A stretch of 64,000 bases of DNA, from contig CAVXLJ010000006.1 of NCBI GenBank assembly GCA_963762605.1, positions 22,992 through 86,991 of the forward strand, given 5' to 3'. Both the position numbers and the translations under genes were made by a program. This document shows, piece after piece, positions 1-8,734 of the stretch (within the stretch, counting starts at the first letter, position 1; the number at the start of each line of letters is the position of its first letter). The notes under the pieces were generated by a model, which searched no databases, was not told the DNA's origin, and saw only the letters and a list, made by a program, of their open reading frames with translations. This DNA comes from CAVSRC01 sp963762605. Lineage in GTDB: Bacteria; Pseudomonadota; Alphaproteobacteria; Rhizobiales; Kaistiaceae.

Positions 1-673
1 CGCCGGTCTGGCCGGCGCCGGACGTCGCCGCCTGCATGAACTGGTTGATCAGCGAATCCGGCACCAGGAAGGGCTCCGGGAACGGCGCGTCGGCCGAGGT
101 CACGCAGACGCCGTATCCCGGCTTGCTGATGGTCAGCGAATCGACCTTGTTCTTCAGCGTCAGGCTGCCGAGGTGGTTGATGATCATCACGCCTTTGCAG
201 GCGCCGCCGCCCTTGGCCGCGGAATAGCCGACCGTGGCCGAGCCGCCGCGCACGCCGACCACGGCCACCGGCGTCTTGATCGTGGCGCCGGCCGTGTGGC
301 TGATCTGCCCGCCGACGAAGCGCAGCATGCCCTTGGTCAAGGTCAGCGCCATGGCGTTCTTGCCGCCGGCCGGGTCGTAGACGAACTGGTCGATCAGGAC
401 GTTGGAGTTGCGGCCGACGTTGAGCGTCGAGCGGTCGACGAAGGCGATCTGCGCCGAGCCCAGGTTCGAGGTCTTGATCGTCTCGCGGTAGACGACGTCC
501 TGGCCGAGGGTGAGCATGCGCCCGCCGCTGCCCGGCTCGACGCCGGTGGCGCTCTGGTTGACCGCCGCGACCGAGCCGATCGGCTGCGCCTCGGCTCGCG
601 ACAGCGGCGCCGCGGTCGACAACAGAATGCCGAGGAGCGTGGGCAGGATCGGTCCGCTTTTGTCTCCGAGCAT
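1..673 (-). CDS. Secreted FecR-domain protein (3' end outside window)
   Basis: Reading leftward from an ATG at 673 gives an open frame of 224 codons that runs off the window edge, so the C-terminus is missing. Residues 1-29 look like a Sec signal peptide ending near AEA. The body holds the FecR-type beta repeat pattern: VGRNSNVLIDQFVYDP, then KGMLRFVGG and IKTPVAVVGVRGG near residues 110-155. FecR domains of this kind occur in periplasmic or surface proteins; no iron-uptake partner is visible here. The gene starts 9 bases after the stop of the upstream barrel gene on the same strand, so the two are probably one operon. Function beyond the domain is unknown. Confidence 0.75.
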   Translation of the reverse strand, partial: MLGDKSGPILPTLLGILLSTAAPLSRAEAQPIGSVAAVNQSATGVEPGSGGRMLTLGQDVVYRETIKTSNLGSAQIAFVDRSTLNVGRNSNVLIDQFVYDPAGGKNAMALTLTKGMLRFVGGQISHTAGATIKTPVAVVGVRGGSATVGYSAAKGGGACKGVMIINHLGSLTLKNKVDSLTISKPGYGVCVTSADAPFPEPFLVPDSLINQFMQAATSGAGQTG

Positions 674-682
674 GGCCCGCCC

Positions 683-1997
683 CTAGAATCGCGCCGTCGG
701 CCCGAAGAGGACCGACCAGTTGTCGTAGCTGTAGTTGGTGACAGTCGAATCGACCCGCTCGTAGGTTGCCGCCAACGAAAGGCCGAAATGGGCGGAGAGC
801 GGCATGTCGAGCGCCGCGCCCAACTGCCATTCGAAGTCGCGGCGGGTAATCGGCGCGAACGACGGGGCGGACGCATCGAAGGCCGTGTCCGACAGGCGCA
901 CGAAGGGCGCCAGCGTCCATTGCTGAGCGATGGTCTCGACCGGCGGGGCAAAGTGCCAGGCGAAGCTTACCTCGCCCCATACTGCGTCGAAATCCTGCCA
1001 GGCATTGGCCGCCGTCGCCGGCCCGCCGGTAATAGACGCTGCTATTGAGCGAGAAGGCATCGGAGAAGCGCGCGGCGATGGACATGCCGGCGGTCAGCCA
1101 GTCTGCCGTTCCCAGCGTCGCGCCGGGCGTCGGGTTGTAGGTGGCGCGCTGCCATTCCACTGAGGGCGAAAAGGTGAGGTTGCCGACCGGTACCGACAGC
1201 GACACGCCGGCGCCGCCATTGGCGCTGTAGGGATCGCTCCCGGACCAGGCGGCGCTGCCGGTAGCGTAGGGCCGGATCGTCAGCCCGGCCCATTTGTCCG
1301 GCGCCAACGCCAGGCGCGGTCCGATATTGCCGCTGACGAATGCCGCGTCGAGGCCGCCGAACCTGAACTGCTTGGAATAGTAGCCGGTAACGTTAGTCTC
1401 GAGCCGGTTGTCCGACTGGCCGCCAAAATCGGCCTCGTTGGAGAATTGCATGAGTCCGAAGGCGCTCCAGTCGGCCCCGTGCGGGTGCGTGAAATCGAAC
1501 GTTCCGGGGATTGGGCCGCTCGTTGGCGTCGCGGTGGCGTTCGACTGATAGCGCAGGCCGCTCTCGACGAAGACCCAGGAGCGTACCGGCGAGGCCTGTT
1601 TCTTGGCCTCCGGCAGGATGGCCTCAATGCGCCCCTTGGTGGCCGCGTCGATGTCCGGGCTGGCGAGCGCATCGTCGAAATAGTGGACGGCCAGTTGGTA
1701 GGAGTGTGCCTGGAAATAGAGCGCGCCCAGCTCGTATTTCACCCGCGCCAGCTTCGGATTGTAGAAGAGCAGCCGCTCCAGCGCGCCGATCGCCGCTTCG
1801 TAGTCCCCCAGTTCCTCCGAGGCGCGCACATAGGCGAGGGCCGTCTTGTAATCGGACGGATTGGCCAGGTTCTTCTTGAGCAGGCTTTGCTGTTCGGCCG
1901 GCGTCGTCGCCCCGGCGGCGCCCATAGGCAGCAGCAGGGCCAACGCCGTGCAGGCCAGAGTGGCGAGCGCGGTTCCTCGGCAGGATGAAACGGTCAC
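683..1997 (-). pseudogene. TPR + outer-membrane beta-barrel protein (Slam/DUF560-like), frameshifted
   Basis: A GTG at 1997 with a G-rich ribosome site (GGGGGG) just upstream begins a product with a signal peptide (hydrophobic residues 10-28), a TPR region (residues about 35-120: repeated A-x-x-L-x-x-N-P type helices) and an amphipathic barrel rich in aromatic turns (GLRYQSNAT, TNVTGYYSKQF). The frame is lost at about 1022-1024, in a CCC run on the plus strand. The next frame continues with the rest of the barrel and ends in ...GPTARF, a C-terminal Phe typical of outer-membrane proteins. Removing one base restores about 437 codons. The architecture matches surface lipoprotein assembly modifier-like proteins; the substrate is not evident. 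It precedes the FecR-domain gene. Confidence 0.7.
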
Positions 1998-2208
1998 GCA
2001 ACCCCCCAAGTCGCAGGCTCGCCCGGAACCACCCTAGCCGACCGCTCCGGCCGGAGTGCCGGAACTCTTTGCGTAGATTCTGGATTCGCTCCAGGCTGTG
2101 CTTCGCGCGACACATACCGCTGGTGATGGGGCCGCGAGCGGCAAGCACCTCCCCTTATCGGCCGGCGCCCGGCGGGCTATGAAGGGACCCGAAACGCAAG
2201 GAGTCCCG
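1998..2208. promoter_or_regulatory. Divergent intergenic region between barrel gene and pgm
   Basis: About 210 bases separate the two divergently transcribed genes, so both promoters should lie here. I see no clear -35/-10 pair. An AAGGAG ribosome site at 2198-2203 serves the rightward gene. Confidence 0.4.
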
Positions 2209-3728
2209 ATGTTTCCGCGCCCTGTCCCCACGCTCGCCCCCAACAGCTACGCCTTCGAGACCACGCCGCTGGTCAAGCCGACGGGCTTTCGCGAGTACGA
2301 TGCCCGCTGGTGGTTCGGCATTGCCGGCGATCCGCGCCCGAGCGAATTGAACCTGACCGGCGTCACCGCGCTCGGCCTCGGGCTCGGCACGCTGCTCCAC
2401 GAGCTCGGCGCCGGCCCCGACGTGGTCACCGGCCACGACTACCGCTCCTACTCGGCTGCCATCAAGGCGGCGCTCGCCAACGGCCTGGTCGCAGCCGGCT
2501 GCCGGGTCCACGACATCGGGCTGGCCGTCACCCCGATGGCCTACTTCGCCCAGTTCGCGCTCGATGTGCCGGCGGTCGCCATGGTCACCGCCTCCCACAA
2601 CGAGAACGGCTGGACCGGCATCAAGATGGGCGCCGCCCGTCCGCTCACCTTCGGCCCCGACGAGATGGCGCGGCTGAAGGCGATCGTGCTGGAGGCGCAG
2701 TTCACCGAGCGCGACGGCGGCACTTATGTCCGCGTGCCGGACATGCGCGCCCGCTATACCGCCGACCTGACGAGCCGGCCGAAATTTGCGCGGAAGATCA
2801 AGGCGGTCGTCGCCTGCGGCAACGGCACCGCCGGCGCCTTCGCGCCCGACGTGCTCGCCGCCCTGGGCATTGATGTCGTGCCGCTCGACACCGAACTCGA
2901 CTGGACCTTCCCGCGCTACAACCCAAATCCCGAGGACCTCAAGATGCTGCACGCCATCGCCGATGCCGTGCGCGCCTCGGGTGCCGATATCGGCCTCGGT
3001 TTCGACGGCGACGGCGACCGCTGCGGCGTCATCGACGAGATCGGCGAAGAGATCTTCGCCGACAAGGTTGGCGTGCTGCTCGCCCGCGACCTGTCGGCGC
3101 GCCACAAGGCGGCGACCTTCGTCGTCGACGTCAAGTCGACCGGCCTCTACGCCACAGATCCGGTGCTCGCCGGGAACGGCGCCACCACCGACTACTGGAA
3201 GACCGGCCACTCCTACATCAAGCGGCGCGTGCCGATCTCGGCGCGCTCGCCGGCTTCGAGAAGTCGGGCCACTACTTCCTCAATCCGCCGATCGGCCGCG
3301 GCTATGACGACGGCCTGCTCTCGGCGATCGCCATCCTCGACCTCCTCGACCGCAATCCAGGCACCTCGCTGTCGGCGCTCGCCGGCGGCCTCGAGCGCAC
3401 CTGGTCGTCGCCGACCATGTCGGCCGAGTGCCCTGACGAGGAGAAATACGCCGTTGCCGATGCGGTCACGACGCGCTTCCGTCGCCTGATGCAATCGGGC
3501 GAGACCATCGGCGGCCACGTGATCGTCGATCTGGTCACCGTCAACGGTGTGCGCGTGGTCACAGACGACGGCACCTGGGGTCTGGTAAGGGCATCGTCCA
3601 ACAAGCCGGAACTGGTCGTGGTGGTCGAGAGCCCTGTATCGGAAGCGCGCATGCGCGAAATGTTTGATGTCGTCGACGGCTTCATGCGCGAGCACAAAGT
3701 CGTCGGCCGCTACAACCAGACGCTATAG
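2209..3728 (+). pseudogene. Phosphoglucomutase/phosphomannomutase, frameshifted near 3226
   Basis: Interconverts hexose 1- and 6-phosphates for nucleotide-sugar and polysaccharide synthesis. The ATG at 2209 lies 5 bases after AAGGAG. Family motifs are clear: the phosphoserine loop TASHNENGWTGIK (about residue 127), the metal loop GFDGDGDRCG (about residue 263) and the sugar loop KTGHSYIKRRV. Just after that motif the frame shifts. The continuation DLGALAGFEKSGHYFLNPP is read one frame over and runs to TAG at 3728, including the C-terminal domain. The total length is 3n+2, as expected for one missing base around 3226-3232. The intact protein would be about 506 residues. Galactose mutarotase lies just downstream, giving a small sugar-metabolism group. 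Confidence 0.85.
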
Positions 3729-3857
3729 CGCCGCCCCGTCATGCACCCTGCCATAAGTGCGTAGCGCCCGGCACAGCGATTTGTATCTTCTGACATGTCG
3801 CTAATTGTCATAGTTTGTTTATGATGGTGCGCCGCAAGACGGGGAGCGGGCAGAGCG

Positions 3858-4871
3858 ATGGCAGCCTACGTTTTTGGAACGACTCCGCACGGAGATGAAA
3901 TCCGCGAGATTGCGATCGCCGCCGGCGATCTGAGTATCCGCGTCATCACCCTGGGTGCGGTCATCCGCGATGTGCGCTTGGCAGGCGTCGACCATCCGCT
4001 CGTGCTCGGCTTCGACCGGCTCGACGATTACCTCGAGCATTCACCGCATTTCGGGGCGGTCGTCGGTCGTTCGGCCAACCGCATCGGCTCCGGTCGTTTT
4101 TCGATTGACGGGCACGACTACCAGCTGCCGTTGAACGAGAAAGGCCGCAATCACCTGCACGGCGGGTTTCGCGGTTTCGACAAGCGCGCCTGGCGCCTGG
4201 TCGATCACACCGCGACCAGCGTGACGCTTGCCATCCACAGCCCCGACGGCGAGGAGGGCTATCCCGGCGCGGTCAACGCCGAATTGCGCTACATCGTCGA
4301 GGCGCCGGCGACGCTGCGCATGGAAATCGAGGCGACCACCGATGCGCCGACGCTGGTCAATCTCGCCCAGCACACCTATTTCAACCTCGACAATTCGCCG
4401 ACCATCCTCGATCACCAGCTGCGCATCTTCGCCGACGCCTACACGCCGACCGACGCCGACGACATTCCCACCGGCGAGATCGTCGCCGTCGCCGGCTCGG
4501 TCTACGATTTTCGCGTTCTCCGCCCGATCCGGCAGATGCGCGGCGGCGAGCGGGTGATCTTCGACAAGAACTTCGTCATCGGCCGCGCCAAGGCCGACGC
4601 GCCGCGTCCGCATATACAGCTCCAGTCGCCGAAGAACGGTCTTGCCCTCGACATCGCCTCGACCGAACCCGGCTGCCAGTTCTACGACGGCTACGTGATG
4701 GTGGTCCCGGTCCCCGGCCTTGAAGGGCGGACGTACCTGGCCAACGGTGGCTGTTGCTTCGAGCCGCAGTTCTTCCCCGACGCGCCCAACCATCCCGGTT
4801 TCCCGAGTTCGATTCTCAGGCCCGGCGAAACCTACCGCCAGTCGACGCACTACGTCTTCTCGCGCTCTTGA
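3858..4871 (+). CDS. galM: Aldose 1-epimerase (galactose mutarotase)
   Basis: Interconverts alpha and beta anomers of aldoses such as glucose and galactose in the cytoplasm. The 337-residue length is normal. Visible family motifs: GRSANRI (about residues 70-76), NHLHGG with a substrate-binding His near 96, LAQHTYFNL with the catalytic His near 173, and CFEPQFFPDAPNHP with the catalytic Glu near the C-terminus. The ATG follows GGGGAGCGGGCAGAGCG. The phosphoglucomutase gene lies 129 bases upstream on the same strand, and a secreted binding protein follows 68 bases downstream. Confidence 0.93.
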   Translation: MAAYVFGTTPHGDEIREIAIAAGDLSIRVITLGAVIRDVRLAGVDHPLVLGFDRLDDYLEHSPHFGAVVGRSANRIGSGRFSIDGHDYQLPLNEKGRNHLHGGFRGFDKRAWRLVDHTATSVTLAIHSPDGEEGYPGAVNAELRYIVEAPATLRMEIEATTDAPTLVNLAQHTYFNLDNSPTILDHQLRIFADAYTPTDADDIPTGEIVAVAGSVYDFRVLRPIRQMRGGERVIFDKNFVIGRAKADAPRPHIQLQSPKNGLALDIASTEPGCQFYDGYVMVVPVPGLEGRTYLANGGCCFEPQFFPDAPNHPGFPSSILRPGETYRQSTHYVFSRS

Positions 4872-4939
4872 CCCGGCTTTCCGCTTGGCACGCGATCGGG
4901 CAGGATAGGCCAAGCGTGCTTCCGACGGAGCGGGCAAGG

Positions 4940-5869
4940 ATGCGGAAATTCCTGGGATCGCTGGTCGTGCTGCTGGCTTTGCTCGCCGCGGCGGCGGCGC
5001 CGGCGCGTGCCGGCTGGCGCGACGATGTCAACGTGCTGCGCATCGGCACGGTCGCACCCCATGGCGCCGCCTACGACATCGCCCGTCTGGAGCCGTTCCG
5101 CGCCTACCTGCAGGACCGCCTCGGCCTGCCGGTGGAGATCGTCGCCGTTGCCGACTATGACGCCCTCATCGATGCCCAGGTCTCGGCGCGCGTCCAGTAC
5201 GCCATCTACAGCGCATCGAGCTATGTCACGGCCGAAGCGCTCTGCGGCTGCGTCGAGCCGATCGCCCTGCCCACCGCCTTCGACGGCTCGCACGGCTTCC
5301 ATTCCGTGCTCGTCGCCCATGCCGGCGGCGCCATCGCCAGCCTCGCGGACGCCCGCGGCAAGCGCCTGGCCTTGACCGGCACCGATTCGGTTGCCGGCCG
5401 TCTGGTGCCCCTCAAGGCACTGGCCGGCCAGGGAATCGAAGCGGAGAGCTATTTTTCGTCGGTCCGCGCGGCTGCCGACCCGGAACAGGCCGTCACCATG
5501 CTGTTCACCGACGAGGCCGATCTCGCCGCCGCCTGGTCGAGTCTGGCCGGCGATGCTGCGTCCGGCTACAGCTTCGGCGTCTTCACGCGCATGGTGTCGG
5601 CAGGGTCGCTGTCGATGGATCGCCTGAAGATCGTTTGGCAGTCGCCGCTGATTCCCTTCGGCCCGCATGTTGTACGGAGCGACCTGCCGGCCGAACTGAA
5701 GACCTTGATTTCGACCGCGCTCATGGCGATGGGCAAGGAAGCGCCCGACGCGCTCGACGCCGTCGACGATTCCAGCATCGGCGGTGGCGGCTTCGTACCG
5801 GCGACCGCCAGCGACTATTCCGTGATCAGGGACCTGGTCACCGCCGCGGGCGCGGCCGACGGCGGCTGA
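4940..5869 (+). CDS. PhnD-like periplasmic substrate-binding protein
   Basis: 309 residues with a clear Sec signal peptide (MRKF then a Leu/Ala core, cleavage after ARA at residue 24). The mature part begins VLRIGTVAPHGAAYDIARLEPFRAYLQDRLGLPVEIV, the opening of PhnD/SsuA-like phosphonate, phosphite or thiamine-type binding proteins. It keeps the typical pattern of a 'YAIYSASSYVTAEA' strand and an 'EPIALPTAFDGSHGFHSVLV' hinge. Start choice: the upstream frame is open, but only this ATG gives a signal peptide, and CGGAG lies 9 bases before it. No permease or ATPase gene is adjacent. The ligand is unknown. Its stop sits one base from the stop of the convergent TadG-like gene. Confidence 0.75.
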   Translation: MRKFLGSLVVLLALLAAAAAPARAGWRDDVNVLRIGTVAPHGAAYDIARLEPFRAYLQDRLGLPVEIVAVADYDALIDAQVSARVQYAIYSASSYVTAEALCGCVEPIALPTAFDGSHGFHSVLVAHAGGAIASLADARGKRLALTGTDSVAGRLVPLKALAGQGIEAESYFSSVRAAADPEQAVTMLFTDEADLAAAWSSLAGDAASGYSFGVFTRMVSAGSLSMDRLKIVWQSPLIPFGPHVVRSDLPAELKTLISTALMAMGKEAPDALDAVDDSSIGGGGFVPATASDYSVIRDLVTAAGAADGG

Positions 5870-5870
5870 A

Positions 5871-6443
5871 TCAGCTCGCCGTGCGCGTGATCAACTCGCT
5901 GAGGCGCGGCTTCAGGTAATATGTGCTCTTCAGGTTGAAAGAACCGGTCAGCACGTAGCCGATCGACGGCGTGAAGGGGTACGTGGCGGTGGTGGCGACC
6001 ACGTAGGAGTTGGCTACAGCGATCGCAGCAGGCAGCGTCACGCTCGAACCAACCGTCGGCGCGGTCGTGTTGCGCGCGTCGCTCCACACCACCGTCGCCT
6101 TGCCGCTGCCGTCGATACGGACTTCCGCGACCGTGATCTGCAGCGTACTGGCCGAGTAGGGTGCCATCACCGATGACGAGGCGTCGAGGATGTTCCCCAT
6201 CTCCGAATTGGTCAGCGACTTTGCCTGGGTCACCAGATCGGCGAGCGTGCTGGTGACGTGCGAAACCTTGCGATTGATGCTCAGCGCCTCGGTGACCTGG
6301 ATGCCGCCGAGATAAAGCGTCAGCATCAGCGGCAGGATCAGCGCGAATTCGACCGCCGAGACCGCTGTGCGGTCGTGCGCCAGCCGGCTGGGCGAGAGCC
6401 GGGCGAACAGGCGCCGCCAGCGGTGGCGTGCGGACTTCACCAT
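5871..6443 (-). CDS. TadG-like Tad pilus minor pseudopilin
   Basis: 190 residues from an ATG at 6443, which overlaps the end of the upstream TadE-like gene by 7 bases. A basic N-terminus (MVKSARHRWRRLF) precedes a TadE-type prepilin segment, AVSAVEFALILPLMLTLYLGG, around residues 27-48: the invariant Glu and hydrophobic helix of the family are present. The rest is a periplasmic domain rich in Ser and Thr. TadE/TadF/TadG proteins are minor pilins processed by prepilin peptidase and needed for Flp pilus assembly. It is shorter than vWA-bearing TadG proteins, so 'TadE-family' is safer than a strict TadG name. Confidence 0.82.
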   Translation of the reverse strand: MVKSARHRWRRLFARLSPSRLAHDRTAVSAVEFALILPLMLTLYLGGIQVTEALSINRKVSHVTSTLADLVTQAKSLTNSEMGNILDASSSVMAPYSASTLQITVAEVRIDGSGKATVVWSDARNTTAPTVGSSVTLPAAIAVANSYVVATTATYPFTPSIGYVLTGSFNLKSTYYLKPRLSELITRTAS

Positions 6444-7027
6444 GAGAAGGGCTCGTTGCGGAAGGCCGCCGTAGCCATCAGCAGGCGGGTGCCGTCGGGC
6501 ATGTCGGCGAGATAGCTGTCGAGCAGCGGTACAAACACCGGCCATTCGTAGTAGGCGCGCACCACCACGATGTCGCCGCCATGAGTCGTCGGGTAGTCCT
6601 CGGTGACCTTGAGATTGCCGTCCGCGTCGAGTGGCGGCGCCAGGTTGATCGCATCGAAGTTGGCATATTCCCGCACGTCGACCTTGAGCTTCGAGCAATC
6701 GAACAGCACCCCGAGACCGCTTAGGTCTTTCGTCGGATCGGGATTGCAGATGGCGGACTTGAAGGCGGCAGCGTCCATGCCGGCTTCCTGGGCCTGGCCG
6801 GTGCGGATCAGGCGTGCCGCGGTGGTCACGGCGCTGTCGAAGGTCTGGTCGGCGAAGAACAGGAGCGCCGTTTCGATGATGGCGAACAGGAGCGCGAAGA
6901 AGGGCAACGCCACCAGGGCGAATTCCACCACGGTCGCGCCCGACTGGTTGCGCCGGAAGCGCGCCAGTCCGCAGCGTGACGCCACGCGCTTGGCGAAAAC
7001 CATTGTGCTTGTGAAGAATGATGCCAT
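6437..7027 (-). CDS. tadE: TadE-family pseudopilin
   Basis: 196 residues from the ATG at 7027. The N-terminus is basic (FAKRVASRCGLARFRRNQSG), followed by the TadE helix ATVVEFALVALPFFALLFAI with the conserved Glu five residues in, then a periplasmic domain with a CNPD...DCSK cysteine pair. This is a minor pilin of the Tad secretion system. The start is uncertain: upstream codons are open as far as 7147 but look non-coding, and the ribosome site is weak. It overlaps the next gene, so the two are translationally coupled. Confidence 0.85.
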   Translation of the reverse strand: MASFFTSTMVFAKRVASRCGLARFRRNQSGATVVEFALVALPFFALLFAIIETALLFFADQTFDSAVTTAARLIRTGQAQEAGMDAAAFKSAICNPDPTKDLSGLGVLFDCSKLKVDVREYANFDAINLAPPLDADGNLKVTEDYPTTHGGDIVVVRAYYEWPVFVPLLDSYLADMPDGTRLLMATAAFRNEPFSW

Positions 7028-7180
7028 GAACAAGCGACCCCGCCGCCCTGGACGGCGCACACTTCTTTGCGTCCGGAACCTATTCGTAGCCGGTAACGAT
7101 TGAGAAACGGTTGCGGGCTTTGCCGAAAAGCCGAACTGCGGCACCAACCCTTCGTTAACCGCGTTGGCGCGGAAGGGGCC

Positions 7181-7669
7181 TCAGTTCTTCGCCGCCGAAT
7201 CCGCCAACGACCGCGCCCCCTCGATCTGCGATTTGGCCGCGTCGAAACTGCCGGGATTGTCACCGAGCGCCATCACCGGCGAACATTGCGGCGTGCATGA
7301 CAGCGTCTCGCGCGAGGCGCGCCGATAGACCGTCACCACCTGATCGTCGGATGGCGTCACCGTCACCAGGTCGTCGGCGATCGACCGGCCCAGCTTGTCG
7401 AGCACGATCAGATTGGTCGTACCGAAGCTGCGCCCGGTGATGATGAGCGTCTGGTTGTCCTGGATCGTCGCGTCGGCGATCGCCGGGTTACCGATGATGA
7501 CCACGTCCGCCGGCTGCGAGATATGCAGCACCTTGGCACGGTCGACGATCACCGCGATCGGCTCTGCGGCGCCGGCGGTGGCCGCGAATGTCGCGGCAGC
7601 TGCCAGTCCGGCGAAGGTCAAAGCGGCAATTTGCCTGACGGGCGCTTTTGTGAAGGGGAACGCAAGCAT
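7181..7669 (-). CDS. Stand-alone pilus-assembly N-domain protein (secretin N-domain-like)
   Basis: 162 residues with a signal peptide (residues 1 to about 35, ending GAAEP). The core reads VDRAKVLHISQPADVVIIGNPAIADATIQDNQTLIITGRSFGTTNLIVLD, the T2SS/T3SS pilus-assembly N-terminal domain that also forms the start of secretin CpaC in this window (its VDLPRDARDILVSNPEIADAVIR is alignable). It lacks the secretin pore. Two cysteines (LSCTPQCS) lie in the C-terminal tail. It may be a periplasmic partner of the Tad secretin. It is the first gene of the leftward pilus arm, about 150 bases upstream of the TadE-like start. Confidence 0.8.
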   Translation of the reverse strand: MLAFPFTKAPVRQIAALTFAGLAAAATFAATAGAAEPIAVIVDRAKVLHISQPADVVIIGNPAIADATIQDNQTLIITGRSFGTTNLIVLDKLGRSIADDLVTVTPSDDQVVTVYRRASRETLSCTPQCSPVMALGDNPGSFDAAKSQIEGARSLADSAAKN

Positions 7670-8055
7670 GGGACCTCCGCGGGATACGCGCTTGCGGCCA
7701 ACCTACGTCCGATATGGTGAACGAAGGTTTAAGGCCGGCCCCCTGTGCCGGGCAAACCATGATCCAGCGGTTCGCGGGTCTTCAATGGCATAATTCGGCG
7801 ATGGTGAACGGTCTCCTACCGGAATTTGCGGTAAAGAATCGTAAACCAAGAGTTGCGCGGGAAAATAGTGGCAAAATGCAAGCAATTAGCTTTGTAAACC
7901 AAATATTATGCTTACCAGTTAGTTATAAGACCAAGAGATTAGCGTTGTGATTATTAACTCGGCTGCAGGGTTTCGGTCCTACATTGCGGACCTGGCCACG
8001 CCGGCCGTTGCCGGGCTGAGCCGACATAGAGAAAACCCGGAGTGAGGAGCCCCTC
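7670..8055. promoter_or_regulatory. AT-rich divergent promoter region between the two pilus arms
   Basis: 386 bases without a gene. The part from about 7790 to 7960 is strikingly AT-rich for this window (for example ATTAGCTTTGTAAACCAAAT), in line with a strong promoter for the major pilin to the right. On the minus strand, a TTAA-N7-TTCA element covers about 7718-7732, upstream of the N-domain gene. No unambiguous -35/-10 pair could be placed by eye. GGAG at 8045-8048 is the pilin ribosome site. Confidence 0.5.
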
Positions 8056-8229
8056 ATGCACACCCTGATTTCCCGTTTCGCCAAGGACGAATCCGGCGCG
8101 ACCGCCATCGAGTATGGCCTGATCGCCACGTTGATTGGCGTTGCTATCATCGCCGGCGCCACTGCCCTTGGCAGCAAGCTGAATTCCACCTTCAACTACG
8201 TCTCTTCCAAGTTGAAGGATAGCGGCTGA
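8056..8229 (+). CDS. flp: Flp-type major pilin 1
   Basis: A 57-residue prepilin of the Flp/Fap family. The short leader MHTLISRFAKDESG is followed by the Flp motif ATAIEYGLIATLIGVAIIAGA, with the cleavage-site Gly, Glu at +5 and adjacent Tyr that define Flp pilins. It would be processed by the CpaA peptidase encoded 500 bases downstream and polymerised by CpaF/TadBC. A GGAG site lies 7 bases upstream, in AGTGAGGAGCCCCTC. A perfect hairpin follows the stop and a second, more divergent pilin gene comes next. Confidence 0.93.
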   Translation: MHTLISRFAKDESGATAIEYGLIATLIGVAIIAGATALGSKLNSTFNYVSSKLKDSG

Positions 8230-8235
8230 TCTGCC

Positions 8236-8258
8236 TTCGTCGCGAATGTCGCGACGAA
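8236..8258 (+). terminator. Perfect 10-bp hairpin after the first pilin gene
   Basis: TTCGTCGCGA, a 3-base ATG loop, then TCGCGACGAA form an uninterrupted 10-bp stem 6 bases after the pilin stop. No T-run follows, so it is not a textbook intrinsic terminator. It could partially terminate or protect the pilin mRNA 3' end, so that major pilin is made in excess over downstream genes. That role is inference. Confidence 0.55.
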
Positions 8259-8344
8259 AGAATCGCCCGCGGCCCGGAAGCCGTGCGCGTCCCGCGTCGG
8301 GATCGCACGCCTCGGGCCGCGTGGCCGTTTGCAACGGTGCCGCA

Positions 8345-8509
8345 ATGACAACCGCGATTGCACGATTGCTGCGTGACGGCTCTGGCGCAACGGCCATCGA
8401 ATACGCCATCATCGCTTCTCTGATAAGCATTACGCTGGTCGCTGCCGCGGCTGCCATCGGCGTGCACCTCAACGGCGTGTTCAGCGGCCTCACAGGCAAT
8501 TTCGACTAG
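8345..8509 (+). CDS. Flp-type pilin 2
   Basis: 54 residues from the ATG at 8345: MTTAIARLLRDGSG then ATAIEYAIIASLISITLVAAA, so the Flp cleavage site, Glu and Tyr are all kept. The mature tail (HLNGVFSGLTGNFD) differs from pilin 1. An in-frame ATG at 8246 would add an unlikely Arg-rich leader, and lies inside the hairpin loop, so it is rejected. Paralogous Flp genes are common in Tad loci; whether this one is a structural or minor subunit cannot be told from sequence. Confidence 0.9.
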   Translation: MTTAIARLLRDGSGATAIEYAIIASLISITLVAAAAAIGVHLNGVFSGLTGNFD

Positions 8510-8734
8510 CGGTTCCCGATTTCGCCGCGTGTTTCCGGCCGGCTGTTGGCCAGTCCCCTTGCACGACGGCTCGTCCTGCCGACAGGACATCGGCGCCATC
8601 CGCGCCGGGCGGCGGGTGAGGTTGCGTATCTTGCGCCTCTGATTGGCGAGATCGTTACCATGCGAACGGTCGGGTAAATCCCCTTTTAATCATCGACGTT
8701 TAGATTTCGTTCGACAGCCAATTCGGAGCCGGCA

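Noticed and set aside
36..227. 63-codon open frame on the plus strand at the left edge
   Set aside because: Lies opposite the FecR-domain gene, whose protein is clearly recognisable.
2155..3210. Long open frame opposite pgm
   Set aside because: It is a shadow of the coding strand caused by high GC; no family motif, and composition rich in Val/Gly/Asp/Arg runs with no recognisable domain.
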